64,000 bases of DNA. It comes from an uncultured beta proteobacterium. Lineage in GTDB: Bacteria > Pseudomonadota > Gammaproteobacteria > Burkholderiales > Burkholderiaceae_C. The notes beneath the pieces were generated by a model. The model was not told the DNA's origin, did not search any database, and saw nothing but the letters and a program-made list of their open reading frames with translations. Position numbers and translations under genes: made by a program. How positions within the stretch are numbered: the first letter of the stretch is position 1; each line of letters begins with the position of its first letter. The stretch is from positions 124,001-188,000 of the forward strand of contig CAJAES010000034.1 in assembly GCA_903938815.1 (NCBI GenBank), given 5' to 3'. Shown piece by piece: positions 7,574 to 15,860 of this stretch.

Positions 7574-8773
7574 TCAGCCCGGCCGGCCTTCACCCTGGCG
7601 GCGGCGCGGCGGCTCGGCCGCGAGGTCCTGGGCCATGCCGATGATGCTCATGTGCTCGGTGCCCGCCGAGAGATCGGTATTGCGCGAGCGCTGGCTGTTG
7701 AGCTTGATCTGCAGGCGCAGGTCGTTCACGGAGTCGGCGTTGCGCAGCGCGTCCTCGTAGGTGATGTCGCCGTTCTCGTAGAGGTCGAACAGCGCCTGGT
7801 CGAAGGTCTGCATGCCGAGCTCGCGCGAGCGCTTCATCAGCTCCTTGATCTCGCTGACCTCGCCCTTGAAGATCAGGTCGGAGATCAGCGGCGTGTTCAG
7901 CAGGATCTCCACCGCCGCGACACGGCCGCGACCCTCCTCGCGCGGCATCAGCCGCTGCGAGACCAGCGCACGCAGGTTCAGTGACAGGTCCATCAGCAGC
8001 TGCTGGCGGCGCTCCTCGGGGAAGAAGTTGATGATGCGGTCCAGCGCCTGGTTGGAGCTGTTGGCGTGCAGCGTGGCCAGGCACAGGTGGCCCGTCTCGG
8101 CGAAGGCCACCGCGTGCTCCATCGTCTCGCGGTCGCGGATCTCGCCCATCAGGATCACGTCCGGCGCCTGGCGCAACGTGTTCTTGAGCGCCTGCTCCCA
8201 GCCGTCGGTGTCGATGCCGACCTCGCGCTGCGTGACGATGCAGTTCTTGTGTGGGTGCACGAACTCGACCGGATCCTCGATCGTGATGATGTGGCCGTAG
8301 GAGTTCTCGTTGCGCCAGTCGACGATGGCCGCCAGCGAGGTGCTCTTGCCCGAGCCCGTGGCGCCGACGAAGATGACCAGCCCGCGCTTGGTCATCGACA
8401 CGTCCTTCAGGATGCGCGGCAGGTTCAGGCCGTCGATCGTGGGCAGGGTCTGCGGGATGGTCCGGAAGACCAGTCCCACGTGGCCCTGCTGCAGGAAGGC
8501 GTTGACGCGGAACCGCCCCACGCCCTGGGGCGCGATCGCGAAGTTGCACTCCTTGGTGCGCTCGAACTCCGCCGCCTGCTTGTCGTTCATGACCGCGCGC
8601 GCGAGCTGCAGCGTGTGCTGCCCGGTCAGCGGCTGCGGGCTCACCTTGGTGACCTTGCCGTCCACCTTGATGGCGGGCGGGAATTCTGCGGTCAGGAACA
8701 GGTCCGAGCCGTTGCGCGCCACCATCAGGCGCAGCAGGTCGCTGACGAATTTCGAGGCTTGATCGCGTTCCAT
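7574..8773 (-). CDS. pilU: Type IV pilus retraction ATPase PilU
   Basis: A 399-residue secretion-superfamily ATPase. The Walker A is G-A-T-G-S-G-K-S-T (about 131-139), the Asp box is I-T-I-E-D-P-V-E-F-V-H, the Walker B region contains I-L-M-G-E-I-R-D-R-E-T, and the His box is G-H-L-C-L-A-T-L-H-A. The longer C-terminal tail and its place directly after pilT mark it as PilU, the PilT-dependent accessory retraction motor. SD AGGA lies about 8 nt before the ATG. Its 3' end runs 51 bp past the open-frame extension of the next gene but not past that gene's chosen start. pilT-pilU co-transcription is likely. Confidence 0.95.
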   Translation of the reverse strand: MERDQASKFVSDLLRLMVARNGSDLFLTAEFPPAIKVDGKVTKVSPQPLTGQHTLQLARAVMNDKQAAEFERTKECNFAIAPQGVGRFRVNAFLQQGHVGLVFRTIPQTLPTIDGLNLPRILKDVSMTKRGLVIFVGATGSGKSTSLAAIVDWRNENSYGHIITIEDPVEFVHPHKNCIVTQREVGIDTDGWEQALKNTLRQAPDVILMGEIRDRETMEHAVAFAETGHLCLATLHANSSNQALDRIINFFPEERRQQLLMDLSLNLRALVSQRLMPREEGRGRVAAVEILLNTPLISDLIFKGEVSEIKELMKRSRELGMQTFDQALFDLYENGDITYEDALRNADSVNDLRLQIKLNSQRSRNTDLSAGTEHMSIIGMAQDLAAEPPRRRQGEGRPG

Positions 8774-8826
8774 TCTGGGTTCCTATGTCTGCAGAGCATC
8801 TCCCCGCGGTCTCGCGGAGCCCGGCA

Positions 8827-9870
8827 TCACCCCGGAAAGTTCTCGGGGATCTTGGCCTTGGACCGCGCCTCGGAAGGTGCGATGACGTTGCGTCGCACCA
8901 GGTCGGCGAGGTTCTGGTCCAGCGTCTGCATTCCCAGGCTCTGCCCGGTCTGGATGGACGAGTACATCTGCGCGATCTTGTTCTCGCGGATCAGGTTCTT
9001 GATGGCCGAGGTGCCGATCATGATCTCGTGCGCCGCCACCCGGCCCGAGCCGTCCTTGGTCTTGCACAGCGTCTGCGAGATCACCGCGATCAGCGATTCC
9101 GACAGCATCGAGCGCACCATCTCCTTCTCGGCGGCCGGGAACACGTCGACCACGCGGTCGATGGTCTTGGCGGCCGAGCTGGTGTGCAGCGTGCCGAAGA
9201 CCATGTGGCCCGTCTCGGCGGCGGTGAGCGCCAGGCGGATGGTTTCCAGGTCGCGCAGCTCGCCGACCAGGATGGCGTCGGGGTCCTCGCGCAGCGCGGA
9301 GCGCAGCGCGTTGTTGAAGCTCAGCGTGTGCGGCCCCACCTCGCGCTGGTTGATCAGGCACTTCTTGCTCTCGTGCACGAACTCGATCGGGTCCTCGACG
9401 GTCAGCACGTGGCCGTACTCGGTCTCGTTGAGGTGGTTCACCATCGCCGCCAGCGTGGTGCTCTTGCCAGAACCCGTGGGGCCCGTGACCAGCACCAGGC
9501 CGCGCGGCTTGAGCGCCAACTCGGCGAAGACCTTGGGGCAGTTGAGCTGTTCCAGCGTCAGGATCTTGCTGGGAATCGTCCGGAAAACGGCCCCGGCGCC
9601 GCGGTTCTGGTTGAAGGCGTTGACCCGGAACCGCGCCAGCCCCTGGATCTCGAAGCTGAAGTCGCACTCCAGCGTGTCCTCGTAGTGCTTGCGCTGGGCG
9701 TCGTTCATGATGTCGTACACCATGTCGTGCACCATCTTGTGATCCAGCGCTTCGACGTTGATGCGCCGCACGTCACCGTGCACGCGGATCATCGGCGGCA
9801 GGCCTGCCGAGAGGTGCAGGTCGGACGCCTTGTTCTTGACGGAAAAGGCAAGCAGCTGGGTGATGTCCAT
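8827..9870 (-). CDS. pilT: Type IV pilus retraction ATPase PilT
   Basis: A 347-residue hexameric ATPase at the inner-membrane base of the type IV pilus that powers pilus disassembly, twitching and DNA uptake. The N-terminal M-D-I-T-Q-L-L-A-F-S-V-K-N-K-A-S-D-L-H-L-S is typical. Walker A G-P-T-G-S-G-K-S-T is at about 129-137, with V-E-D-P-I-E-F-V-H, G-E-L-R-D-L-E-T and the C-terminal A-I-R-E-like region (A-I-K-N-L-I-R-E-N-K). The 53-bp spacer to pilU holds only a weak hairpin. It is divergent from the YggS-type gene, as in many Burkholderiales and pseudomonads. Confidence 0.97.
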   Translation of the reverse strand: MDITQLLAFSVKNKASDLHLSAGLPPMIRVHGDVRRINVEALDHKMVHDMVYDIMNDAQRKHYEDTLECDFSFEIQGLARFRVNAFNQNRGAGAVFRTIPSKILTLEQLNCPKVFAELALKPRGLVLVTGPTGSGKSTTLAAMVNHLNETEYGHVLTVEDPIEFVHESKKCLINQREVGPHTLSFNNALRSALREDPDAILVGELRDLETIRLALTAAETGHMVFGTLHTSSAAKTIDRVVDVFPAAEKEMVRSMLSESLIAVISQTLCKTKDGSGRVAAHEIMIGTSAIKNLIRENKIAQMYSSIQTGQSLGMQTLDQNLADLVRRNVIAPSEARSKAKIPENFPG

Positions 9871-9912
9871 GCAGGGGTGGGCGCCGGGCGGGCACCTTAA
9901 GCTCGGGGGATT

Positions 9913-10635
9913 ATGAGCAGCATCGACACCAAGCTACAAGAAGTGAAGGCCCGTCTGGTGACGGCTTGCATCACGGCAGGCCGCAGTGCCGAAGAGGTCA
10001 CATTGTTGGCGGTCAGCAAGCTGCACGGGCCGGACGCCGTCCGGGCCGCCCACGCCGCCGGGCAGCGTGCCTTCGGCGAGAACTACGTGCAGGAGGGGCT
10101 GGAGAAGATCGCGGCGCTGGCCGATCTGCGCCCCGGGCTCGAGTGGCACCTGATCGGCCCGCTGCAGAGCAACAAGACCCGCGCGGTGGCCGAGGCCTTC
10201 GATTGGGTGCATTCCGTCGACCGGCTCAGGATCGCGCAACGCCTGGCCGAGCAGCGGCCGGCGCACCTGCCGCCCCTGCAACTGTGCCTTCAGGTCAACA
10301 TCAGCGGCGAGGCCAGCAAGAGCGGCGTCCTGCCGGCCGAGCTGCCCGCCCTCGCGCACGCGGTGGCCGCGCTGCCGGCCGGCCGTGTGCGGCTGCGCGG
10401 CCTGATGGCCATCCCCGAGCCCGCCACGGGCCTGGCGGCGCAGCGCGAGCCGCACCGCCGCCTGCGCGAGCTGGCCGAATCCCTGCGGGCCGCGGGCCTG
10501 GCGCTGGACACACTGTCGATGGGCATGAGCGACGACCTAGAGGCGGCGGTCGCCGAGGGCGCCACGATGGTGCGCGTGGGCACCGCGATCTTCGGCGCGC
10601 GCCCGGCCGCGGCCCCGCGTAGCCCGAAGCCGTGA
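9913..10635 (+). CDS. PLP homeostasis protein (YggS/PROSC family)
   Basis: A 240-residue single-domain fold-type III PLP-binding protein that buffers free PLP and affects amino-acid and keto-acid pools; no enzyme activity is established. The PLP lysine is in L-L-A-V-S-K-L-H (about residue 36), followed by F-G-E-N-Y-V-Q-E and W-H-L-I-G-P-L-Q-S-N-K. The C-terminal S-M-G-M-S-D-D-L-E-A-A-V-A-E-G-A-T-M-V-R-V-G-T-type block binds the phosphate. No SD is obvious before ATG 9913. In pseudomonads this gene sits between pilT and proC; here proC is 22 kb away. Confidence 0.95.
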   Translation: MSSIDTKLQEVKARLVTACITAGRSAEEVTLLAVSKLHGPDAVRAAHAAGQRAFGENYVQEGLEKIAALADLRPGLEWHLIGPLQSNKTRAVAEAFDWVHSVDRLRIAQRLAEQRPAHLPPLQLCLQVNISGEASKSGVLPAELPALAHAVAALPAGRVRLRGLMAIPEPATGLAAQREPHRRLRELAESLRAAGLALDTLSMGMSDDLEAAVAEGATMVRVGTAIFGARPAAAPRSPKP

Positions 10636-10640
10636 ATCCG

Positions 10641-10655
10641 GCACGCAGCGCGTGC
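10641..10655 (+). terminator. Small hairpin after the YggS-type gene
   Basis: Perfect 6-bp dyad GCACGC-AGC-GCGTGC starting 5 bp after the stop. No T-run follows; weak terminator candidate only. Confidence 0.3.
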
Positions 10656-10700
10656 TCAAGTGCTGCCGGAGTCTGCCGAAACCCATGAACCCCTCGTTCC

Positions 10701-12422
10701 ATGGTGAGAGCACTGCGCATGTCGTCCGCCCCGGATTGCCCGAACCCCGCGCGCAGGACGGCCGTGACCCCTTCGGACTCTGCCTCGGCCTCGGCATGGG
10801 CCGGCGCCGGCGCCGCACTGGCCGCCTCGGCGCTCTACCTGGCCTTCGGGCTGGCCGCCGTGGGGATGCTGGCGGGCGTGCTTCCGCTGGCCTGGCTGAT
10901 GCTGCACGAACAGCTTCGCCTGCGACAGGCCAGGTTGCCGGCCACCGGCCATCCCGCCGGCCACCCCGCCAGCCAGTGCACTGACAACCCCCCGGCCGAG
11001 GCGGCGGCACCGGACTCCCCAGCCCGGGCCCCGCTGGAATCGCTGGCCAACCGCATCCGCTTCGGTGACCGCCTGGCGCAGGCCATCGTGCGCTGCCGGC
11101 GCCAGCCCGGGTACGAGTTCGCGGTGATGTACCTGGAATTCGACCGCTTCAAGCTCATCAACGACACGCTGGGCGCCGATGCGGGTGATCGATTCCTGTC
11201 GCTGGTGGCGCAGCGCATCCGTGCGCAGGCGGGCCCGGGCGACACCGTGGGCTGGCTGGGTGCGGACGAGTTCGCGATCCTCGTCGACGATCTCGGCGAC
11301 GCCGGGATGCTGCTGGCCATGGCCGAGCGCCTGCACCGCGCGCTGGCCGCGCCGCATGCACTCGACGGCACCGAGGTCGGCGGCTGCGCGAGCATCGGCA
11401 TCACCCTCGGCCGCGTCGGCTACGACACGCCCGGCGATGTGCTGCGCGACGCCGACATCGCCCTGGCCCGCGCCAAGGCGGCCGGCCGCGGCTGCACCGC
11501 CATCTTCGACACCGGTTCGCAGGCCCCGCCAGGACCGCACCCGCACCTGGAGCGCGACCTGCGCCGGGCACTGGAGCAGGCGCTGGAGCAGACGCTGGAG
11601 CCTGTGACGGGCCACGCAGCCGGGCAGTCGCCGGGGCGTGCGCCGGAACAGCTCGGCCTCGTGTTCCAGCCCATCTACGATCTGGCCAGCGGCCGCGCCC
11701 ACAGTTTCGAGGCGCTGATCCGATGGCAGCACCCGGAGCGCGGTCTGGTGCCGCCCGACACCTTCATCCCCGTGGCCGCGCAGTCCGTGCTGATGGACCG
11801 GCTCACCGACTGGGTTCTGGCCCGTGCCTGCGCGCAGCTGCGCGTGCTGCAACGCGGCGTGGCGCCGGGCACTCCGCGCCCGCGGCTGCACGTCAACATC
11901 GCGGGCTCCGACCTGGCGCGCCCGGGCTTCGTGTCCCAGGTGGCCATGGTGCTCCTGGTCAACGGGCTGGACCCGGCCCAGCTGACGCTCGAGATCGCCG
12001 AGACCCTGCTGCTGCAGCGCGTGGAAGGCGTGCGCGAGACGATGGGCCGCCTGCGCGAACTGGGTGTGGGCCTCGCGGTGGACCAACTCGGCACCGGCTA
12101 CTCGTCGCTGGCGCATCTTTCGACGTTGCCCCTCACGAGCCTCAAGATCGACCGCAGCTTCGTCCAGCAGCTGGGCACCGGGCCGCAGGACGCCGAGGTC
12201 CTGCGGGGGTTCATCACGCTCGGTCAGGCGCTGGGCAGGACCGTGATCGCGGAAGGCATCGAGACGCCGGCGCAGCTGGCACGGCTGCGCGAGCTGGGGT
12301 GCGTCCTGGGCCAGGGATACCTGCTCGCGCGCCCGCGCCGCGCGCCTCAGGACTGGCTGTACCTGCCGTGGCAAGCCGGCGAGTTTGCATCGACGGCTTC
12401 ACCGGAGGCCGCATTGGCCTGA
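10701..12422 (+). CDS. Membrane-anchored degenerate GGDEF / EAL protein
   Basis: A protein of about 573 residues: hydrophobic N-terminal segment (about 33-70), GGDEF domain (about 110-280) and EAL domain (about 310-560). The GGDEF signature is altered to G-A-D-E-F and the usual D-x-D-R-F-K metal site reads E-F-D-R-F-K, so cyclase activity is doubtful. The EAL domain keeps E-A-L, the N of H-V-N-I, E-I-A-E, K-I-D, A-E-G-I-E-T and the final Q-G-Y, but the D-D-F-G-T-G loop reads D-Q-L-G-T-G, losing one metal-binding Asp. It may be a weak phosphodiesterase or a c-di-GMP sensor. ATG 10701 opens the frame; ATG 10719 has the better SD (GGTGAGAG, 8 nt away). Confidence 0.85.
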   Translation: MVRALRMSSAPDCPNPARRTAVTPSDSASASAWAGAGAALAASALYLAFGLAAVGMLAGVLPLAWLMLHEQLRLRQARLPATGHPAGHPASQCTDNPPAEAAAPDSPARAPLESLANRIRFGDRLAQAIVRCRRQPGYEFAVMYLEFDRFKLINDTLGADAGDRFLSLVAQRIRAQAGPGDTVGWLGADEFAILVDDLGDAGMLLAMAERLHRALAAPHALDGTEVGGCASIGITLGRVGYDTPGDVLRDADIALARAKAAGRGCTAIFDTGSQAPPGPHPHLERDLRRALEQALEQTLEPVTGHAAGQSPGRAPEQLGLVFQPIYDLASGRAHSFEALIRWQHPERGLVPPDTFIPVAAQSVLMDRLTDWVLARACAQLRVLQRGVAPGTPRPRLHVNIAGSDLARPGFVSQVAMVLLVNGLDPAQLTLEIAETLLLQRVEGVRETMGRLRELGVGLAVDQLGTGYSSLAHLSTLPLTSLKIDRSFVQQLGTGPQDAEVLRGFITLGQALGRTVIAEGIETPAQLARLRELGCVLGQGYLLARPRRAPQDWLYLPWQAGEFASTASPEAALA

Positions 12423-12468
12423 GCGGGTTCGTGAGGCTGACGGCGTCCCGGCATCTGTGACCTGACCC

Positions 12469-13380
12469 TCAGGCGGCGGGTGTCGCCGTTGCGCCGCAGA
12501 CGGCCGCCAGGCAATGGGCGAAATGTTCGGCCGCGGGTGTCAGGGGCACGTCCGGTTGCGCGAGCAGCAGCAGCTCGATGTCGCAGGGGCGCAGCGGCGC
12601 GTTCCCGATCGCGACGATGCCTCGGGTCTCGGGGTGTCCGATCAGCGGCTCCGGGAAGACGCTCACCGCGTCGGAGTGGCGCAGGATGGACATCGCCGCC
12701 AGGGTTTCGCAGACCACGACCCGCCTGGGCGGGGCCACGCCGGCGAGGGCGAACATCGCTTCGAGCCGAGGCTGGCTGGTGGTGCCGATGGGTTGCGTGA
12801 GAACCCATTCGAGCTCGGTCAGCGCGCGCGCATCCGGGTTGGCCAGCACCGGGTGGCCCGCGCGCACCACGATGCGCTGCGGCGCACGCAGCAGGCGACG
12901 CACGATGAATTCGTCGCCCTCGATCTCGCCGACGTCCGCGGCCACGGCGGCGATGTCCAGAGTGCCGTCCCGCAGCCTGGGCAGCACGCGCATCATCAGC
13001 CCCTCGATCAGCTGCAGCTCCACGTTGCGGTAGCGCTGGCGGAACCAGCTGAACGTCTCGCCGAGCGCCGTGAAGTTGAGAAACGGCGTCAGGCCCACGC
13101 GCAGCGTGCCGGAGTCGTCGCCGCCGGACTGGCGCAAGTCCTCGCGTGCCAGTGCCACCTGGCGGGTGATGACGCGGGCACGCGCCAGCAGGCGCTGGCC
13201 GGCTTCGGTGAGTGCCACGCCGCGTGCGCGGCGAATGAGCAGCGGCGTCCCGGCTTCGTCCTCGAGCAGGCGCATCGACTTGGTCACGGCCGCCTGCGAC
13301 ACATTGAGCGCCCGCGCGGCTGCGCGGATGCCGCCATGCTCGACGACGGCCACCAGGGCCTCGAATTGATGCAATTTCAT
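12469..13380 (-). CDS. LysR-family transcriptional regulator
   Basis: A 303-residue LTTR. The winged-helix N-terminus reads M-K-L-H-Q-F-E-A-L-V-A-V-V-E-H-G with the recognition helix A-L-N-V-S-Q-A-A-V-T-K-S-M-R (about 25-38); the rest is the two-lobed effector-binding domain. It is divergent from the M20 amidohydrolase gene across 247 bp that hold several dyads, the classic layout for an LTTR controlling its neighbour. The inducer is probably a substrate or intermediate of the M20/amidase/OCD cluster (inference). Confidence 0.93.
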   Translation of the reverse strand: MKLHQFEALVAVVEHGGIRAAARALNVSQAAVTKSMRLLEDEAGTPLLIRRARGVALTEAGQRLLARARVITRQVALAREDLRQSGGDDSGTLRVGLTPFLNFTALGETFSWFRQRYRNVELQLIEGLMMRVLPRLRDGTLDIAAVAADVGEIEGDEFIVRRLLRAPQRIVVRAGHPVLANPDARALTELEWVLTQPIGTTSQPRLEAMFALAGVAPPRRVVVCETLAAMSILRHSDAVSVFPEPLIGHPETRGIVAIGNAPLRPCDIELLLLAQPDVPLTPAAEHFAHCLAAVCGATATPAA

Positions 13381-13402
13381 CGTGGGCCTCCGTCAGACAA
13401 CC

Positions 13403-13418
13403 AGATTCTGCTGAATCT
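13403..13418. promoter_or_regulatory. Inverted repeat near the LysR start
   Basis: Perfect dyad AGATTC-N4-GAATCT 22 bp upstream of the LysR start codon. ATTC-N4-GAAT resembles the T-N11-A type sites LTTRs use for autoregulation. Confidence 0.45.
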
Positions 13419-13473
13419 CGAAAAGATCCCCAATCGGGTTGTCGCCTGGTGCCTGTAGACCTGCTGAGAATTT

Positions 13474-13485
13474 AGGGTTAACCCT
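13474..13485. promoter_or_regulatory. 12-bp palindrome in the LysR/M20 divergent region
   Basis: AGGGTTAACCCT is a perfect palindrome, about 95 bp from the LysR start and 145 bp from the M20 start. Position fits an LTTR recognition or activation site. Confidence 0.4.
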
Positions 13486-13535
13486 CTGAATCGGCTCGGC
13501 CCAGCCCGGAGTTTCCTGGCCGTCCAGCCGTCACG

Positions 13536-13555
13536 GACGACAACCAATGGTCGTC
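13536..13555. promoter_or_regulatory. Inverted repeat upstream of the M20 gene
   Basis: GACGAC-N8-GTCGTC, 72 bp before the M20 start codon. Second candidate operator in the same divergent region. Confidence 0.35.
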
Positions 13556-13627
13556 ATGACGAAAACATTCTGCCTTCTCGATTGCCTCGTTGGTTTCTAG
13601 GATCGAGTCTCGCCAGTCCATCACTTC

Positions 13628-14848
13628 ATGAGCCACCCCCTCGTCCGATCCCTGCAAGCGCACAGCGAGGAGTTCATCGCCCTGCGACGCGACCTGCATC
13701 GCCATCCGGAGCTGGGTCTGCACGAGGTGCGCACCTCGCAGCGCATCGCCGAATGCCTGCAGTCCTGGGGTTATGAAGTGCATCGCGGCCTGGCCACCAC
13801 GGGCGTCGTGGGCAGCCTGCGCCGGGGCGCCGGTGGCCGGCGCCTGGGGCTGCGCGCCGACATGGACGCGCTGCCGCTGCAGGAGACCACCGGCAAGGCC
13901 TGGGCCAGTGCCCACCACGGCGTGATGCACGCCTGCGGGCATGACGGGCACACCGCCATGCTGCTGGCGGCGGCGCGGTACCTGGCCGAAGAGGGCGTCT
14001 TCTCCGGCACGCTGCACCTGATCTTCCAGCCGGCCGAGGAGCACCCGGGCGGTGCCCGGCTGATGATCGCGGACGGGCTGTTCGAGCGCTTTCCCTGCGA
14101 CGCCGTCTTCGCCATGCACAACATGCCGGGCATCGCCCAGGGCCGGTTCGCCTTTCGCGAGGGGCCGATGATGGCCTCGTCCGACGATGTCGTGATCACG
14201 CTGGAGGGCGTGGGCGGGCACGGCGCCATGCCGCACCAGGCCACCGATCCGATCGTCGCGGGCGCTGCCATCGTCTCAGCGCTGCAGTCCATCGTGTCGC
14301 GCAACGTCGACCCGCAGCACACCGCCATCGTCACGGTGGGCGCGTTCAATGCCGGCCACGCCAACAACGTGATCCCGCAGACGGCGACCCTGCTCGTGAG
14401 CGTGCGCGCGCTGGACGCCGCCGTGCGCGACCTGCTCGAGCGGCGGATCCGGGCGCTGGTGAAGCTGCAGGCCGACAGCTTCGGCGTCCAGGCGCGGGTC
14501 GAGTACAAGCGCGACTATCCGGTCCTGGTGAACGACCCGGCGGCCACGCAGGTCGCCCGGGAAGCGGCGTTCGAGCTGGTCGGCTCCGAACGCGTGACGG
14601 CCCAGTGCCCGCCGTTCACGGGCAGCGAGGATTTCGCCGTGATGCTCGAGCATTGCCCCGGCAGCTACCTGCTCATCGGCAACGGCGACGGCCCGGGCGG
14701 CTGCATGGTCCACAACCCGGGCTACGACTTCAACGACGACAACGTGGCCCTCGGCGCCGCCTACTGGGCGCTTCTGGCTGAACGGTTCCTGTGCGACAGC
14801 ACCCCATCCCTAGAGGACTCCTGCGATGAACAAGCTCTTCCTGCGTAG
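13628..14848 (+). CDS. M20-family amidohydrolase (hippurate hydrolase-like)
   Basis: A 406-residue zinc-dependent amidohydrolase of the M20D group (HipO / IAA-amino acid hydrolase type), which cleaves N-acyl amino acids. Metal-site blocks are R-A-D-M-D-A-L-P, H-A-C-G-H-D-G-H, Q-P-A-E-E-H-P-G-G, M-H-N-M-P-G, and the late F-T-G-S-E-D-F. The dimerisation domain starts at G-G-H-G-A-M-P-H. The start M-S-H-P-L-V gives the normal length. Its last 23 bp overlap the start of the Bug receptor gene, so the two are co-transcribed and likely coupled. The true acyl or aminoacyl substrate is unknown. Confidence 0.93.
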   Translation: MSHPLVRSLQAHSEEFIALRRDLHRHPELGLHEVRTSQRIAECLQSWGYEVHRGLATTGVVGSLRRGAGGRRLGLRADMDALPLQETTGKAWASAHHGVMHACGHDGHTAMLLAAARYLAEEGVFSGTLHLIFQPAEEHPGGARLMIADGLFERFPCDAVFAMHNMPGIAQGRFAFREGPMMASSDDVVITLEGVGGHGAMPHQATDPIVAGAAIVSALQSIVSRNVDPQHTAIVTVGAFNAGHANNVIPQTATLLVSVRALDAAVRDLLERRIRALVKLQADSFGVQARVEYKRDYPVLVNDPAATQVAREAAFELVGSERVTAQCPPFTGSEDFAVMLEHCPGSYLLIGNGDGPGGCMVHNPGYDFNDDNVALGAAYWALLAERFLCDSTPSLEDSCDEQALPA

Positions 14849-15809
14849 CGCGGCCCTGGTGGCCGGCATGGCCGTGGCCGCCTCGGCGGCGCTGGCCCAG
14901 ACCTGGCCCAGCAAGCCCGTCAGCCTCGTCGTGCCCTGGCCGGCGGGCGGCCCCTCGGACTTCGTCGCGCGCCAGATCCAGAACGACACCCAGAAGGCGC
15001 TGGGCCAGCCGCTGATCGTGGAGAACATCGGCGGCGTCGGCGGCGCCCTGGGTGTCCAGAAGATGCTGACCGGCGTGGACGGCCACACGCTGCTGCTGGG
15101 CAGCCCGCTCGAGCTCATCATCCCGCCGCTGACGCTGGCCACCGTGAAGTACAAGCCCACGGACCTGCGCATGGTGGCCCAGCTCGTCAAGGCGCCGCTG
15201 GTGCTGATCGCGCGCAAGGACCTGCCCGCCAACAACATCGACGAACTGCTCGCACTGATGGCGCAGCGCAAGGGCACGCCCCTGACCATGGCCAACACCG
15301 GCCCGGGCAGCATGTTCCACCTGGTGGCCGAGAAGTTCTCGCAGGCTGCCGGCGTCGAGCTCACCCATATCCCCTACCGCGGTTCGGCGCCGGCGATGGG
15401 CGATCTGATGGGCGGCCAGGTCGACCTGATGTTCACCATCTTCGCCGGCCCGGTGCCGCCCACCATCGCCGACGGCAAGCTCAAGGCCATCGGGCTGGCC
15501 ACCGCCAAGCCGCTGGCGAAGTTCCCGCAGATCGCCGCTCTCGCCGCACACCCGAAGCTGATCGGTTTCGAGTTCGACTCCTGGGCGGGTGTCCAGGTGC
15601 CGCGCAACACGCCGGAGGACGTGGCGCAGCGCTTGAACAAGGCGCTGTACGACGCCATGGCAAACCCGCAGACGCGGCAGGCCTTCGAGAACGCCGGCAA
15701 CACCGTCGTGGCGGCGATGCCCCTGGCGGAGGTGGACCGCCTGTACCAGGCCGAGATCCTGCGCTACCAGGCCATCGCCAAGTCGATCAACCTGCAGCCG
15801 CAGCAATGA
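14826..15809 (+). CDS. Bug-family tripartite tricarboxylate transporter receptor
   Basis: A 327-residue periplasmic binding protein with a Sec signal (cleavage after A-A-L-A, about residue 23). The mature start Q-T-W-P-S-K-P-V-S-L-V-V-P-W-P-A-G-G-P-S-D is typical of Bug proteins, and the H-I-P-Y-R-G-S-A-P-A block is the conserved ligand loop. Bug receptors usually bind carboxylates for TctA/TctB permeases; neither permease is here, so the permease must be encoded elsewhere. AGAGGA lies 9 nt upstream of the ATG, inside the M20 gene, which supports the 23-bp overlap. Ligand is probably the amide or acylated acid processed by the flanking hydrolases (inference). Confidence 0.93.
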   Translation: MNKLFLRSAALVAGMAVAASAALAQTWPSKPVSLVVPWPAGGPSDFVARQIQNDTQKALGQPLIVENIGGVGGALGVQKMLTGVDGHTLLLGSPLELIIPPLTLATVKYKPTDLRMVAQLVKAPLVLIARKDLPANNIDELLALMAQRKGTPLTMANTGPGSMFHLVAEKFSQAAGVELTHIPYRGSAPAMGDLMGGQVDLMFTIFAGPVPPTIADGKLKAIGLATAKPLAKFPQIAALAAHPKLIGFEFDSWAGVQVPRNTPEDVAQRLNKALYDAMANPQTRQAFENAGNTVVAAMPLAEVDRLYQAEILRYQAIAKSINLQPQQ

Positions 15810-15860
15810 CGAACGCCGGCTGATGCCGGCGAACCGAAACCCTTGTGCCGGAGCACCGTG

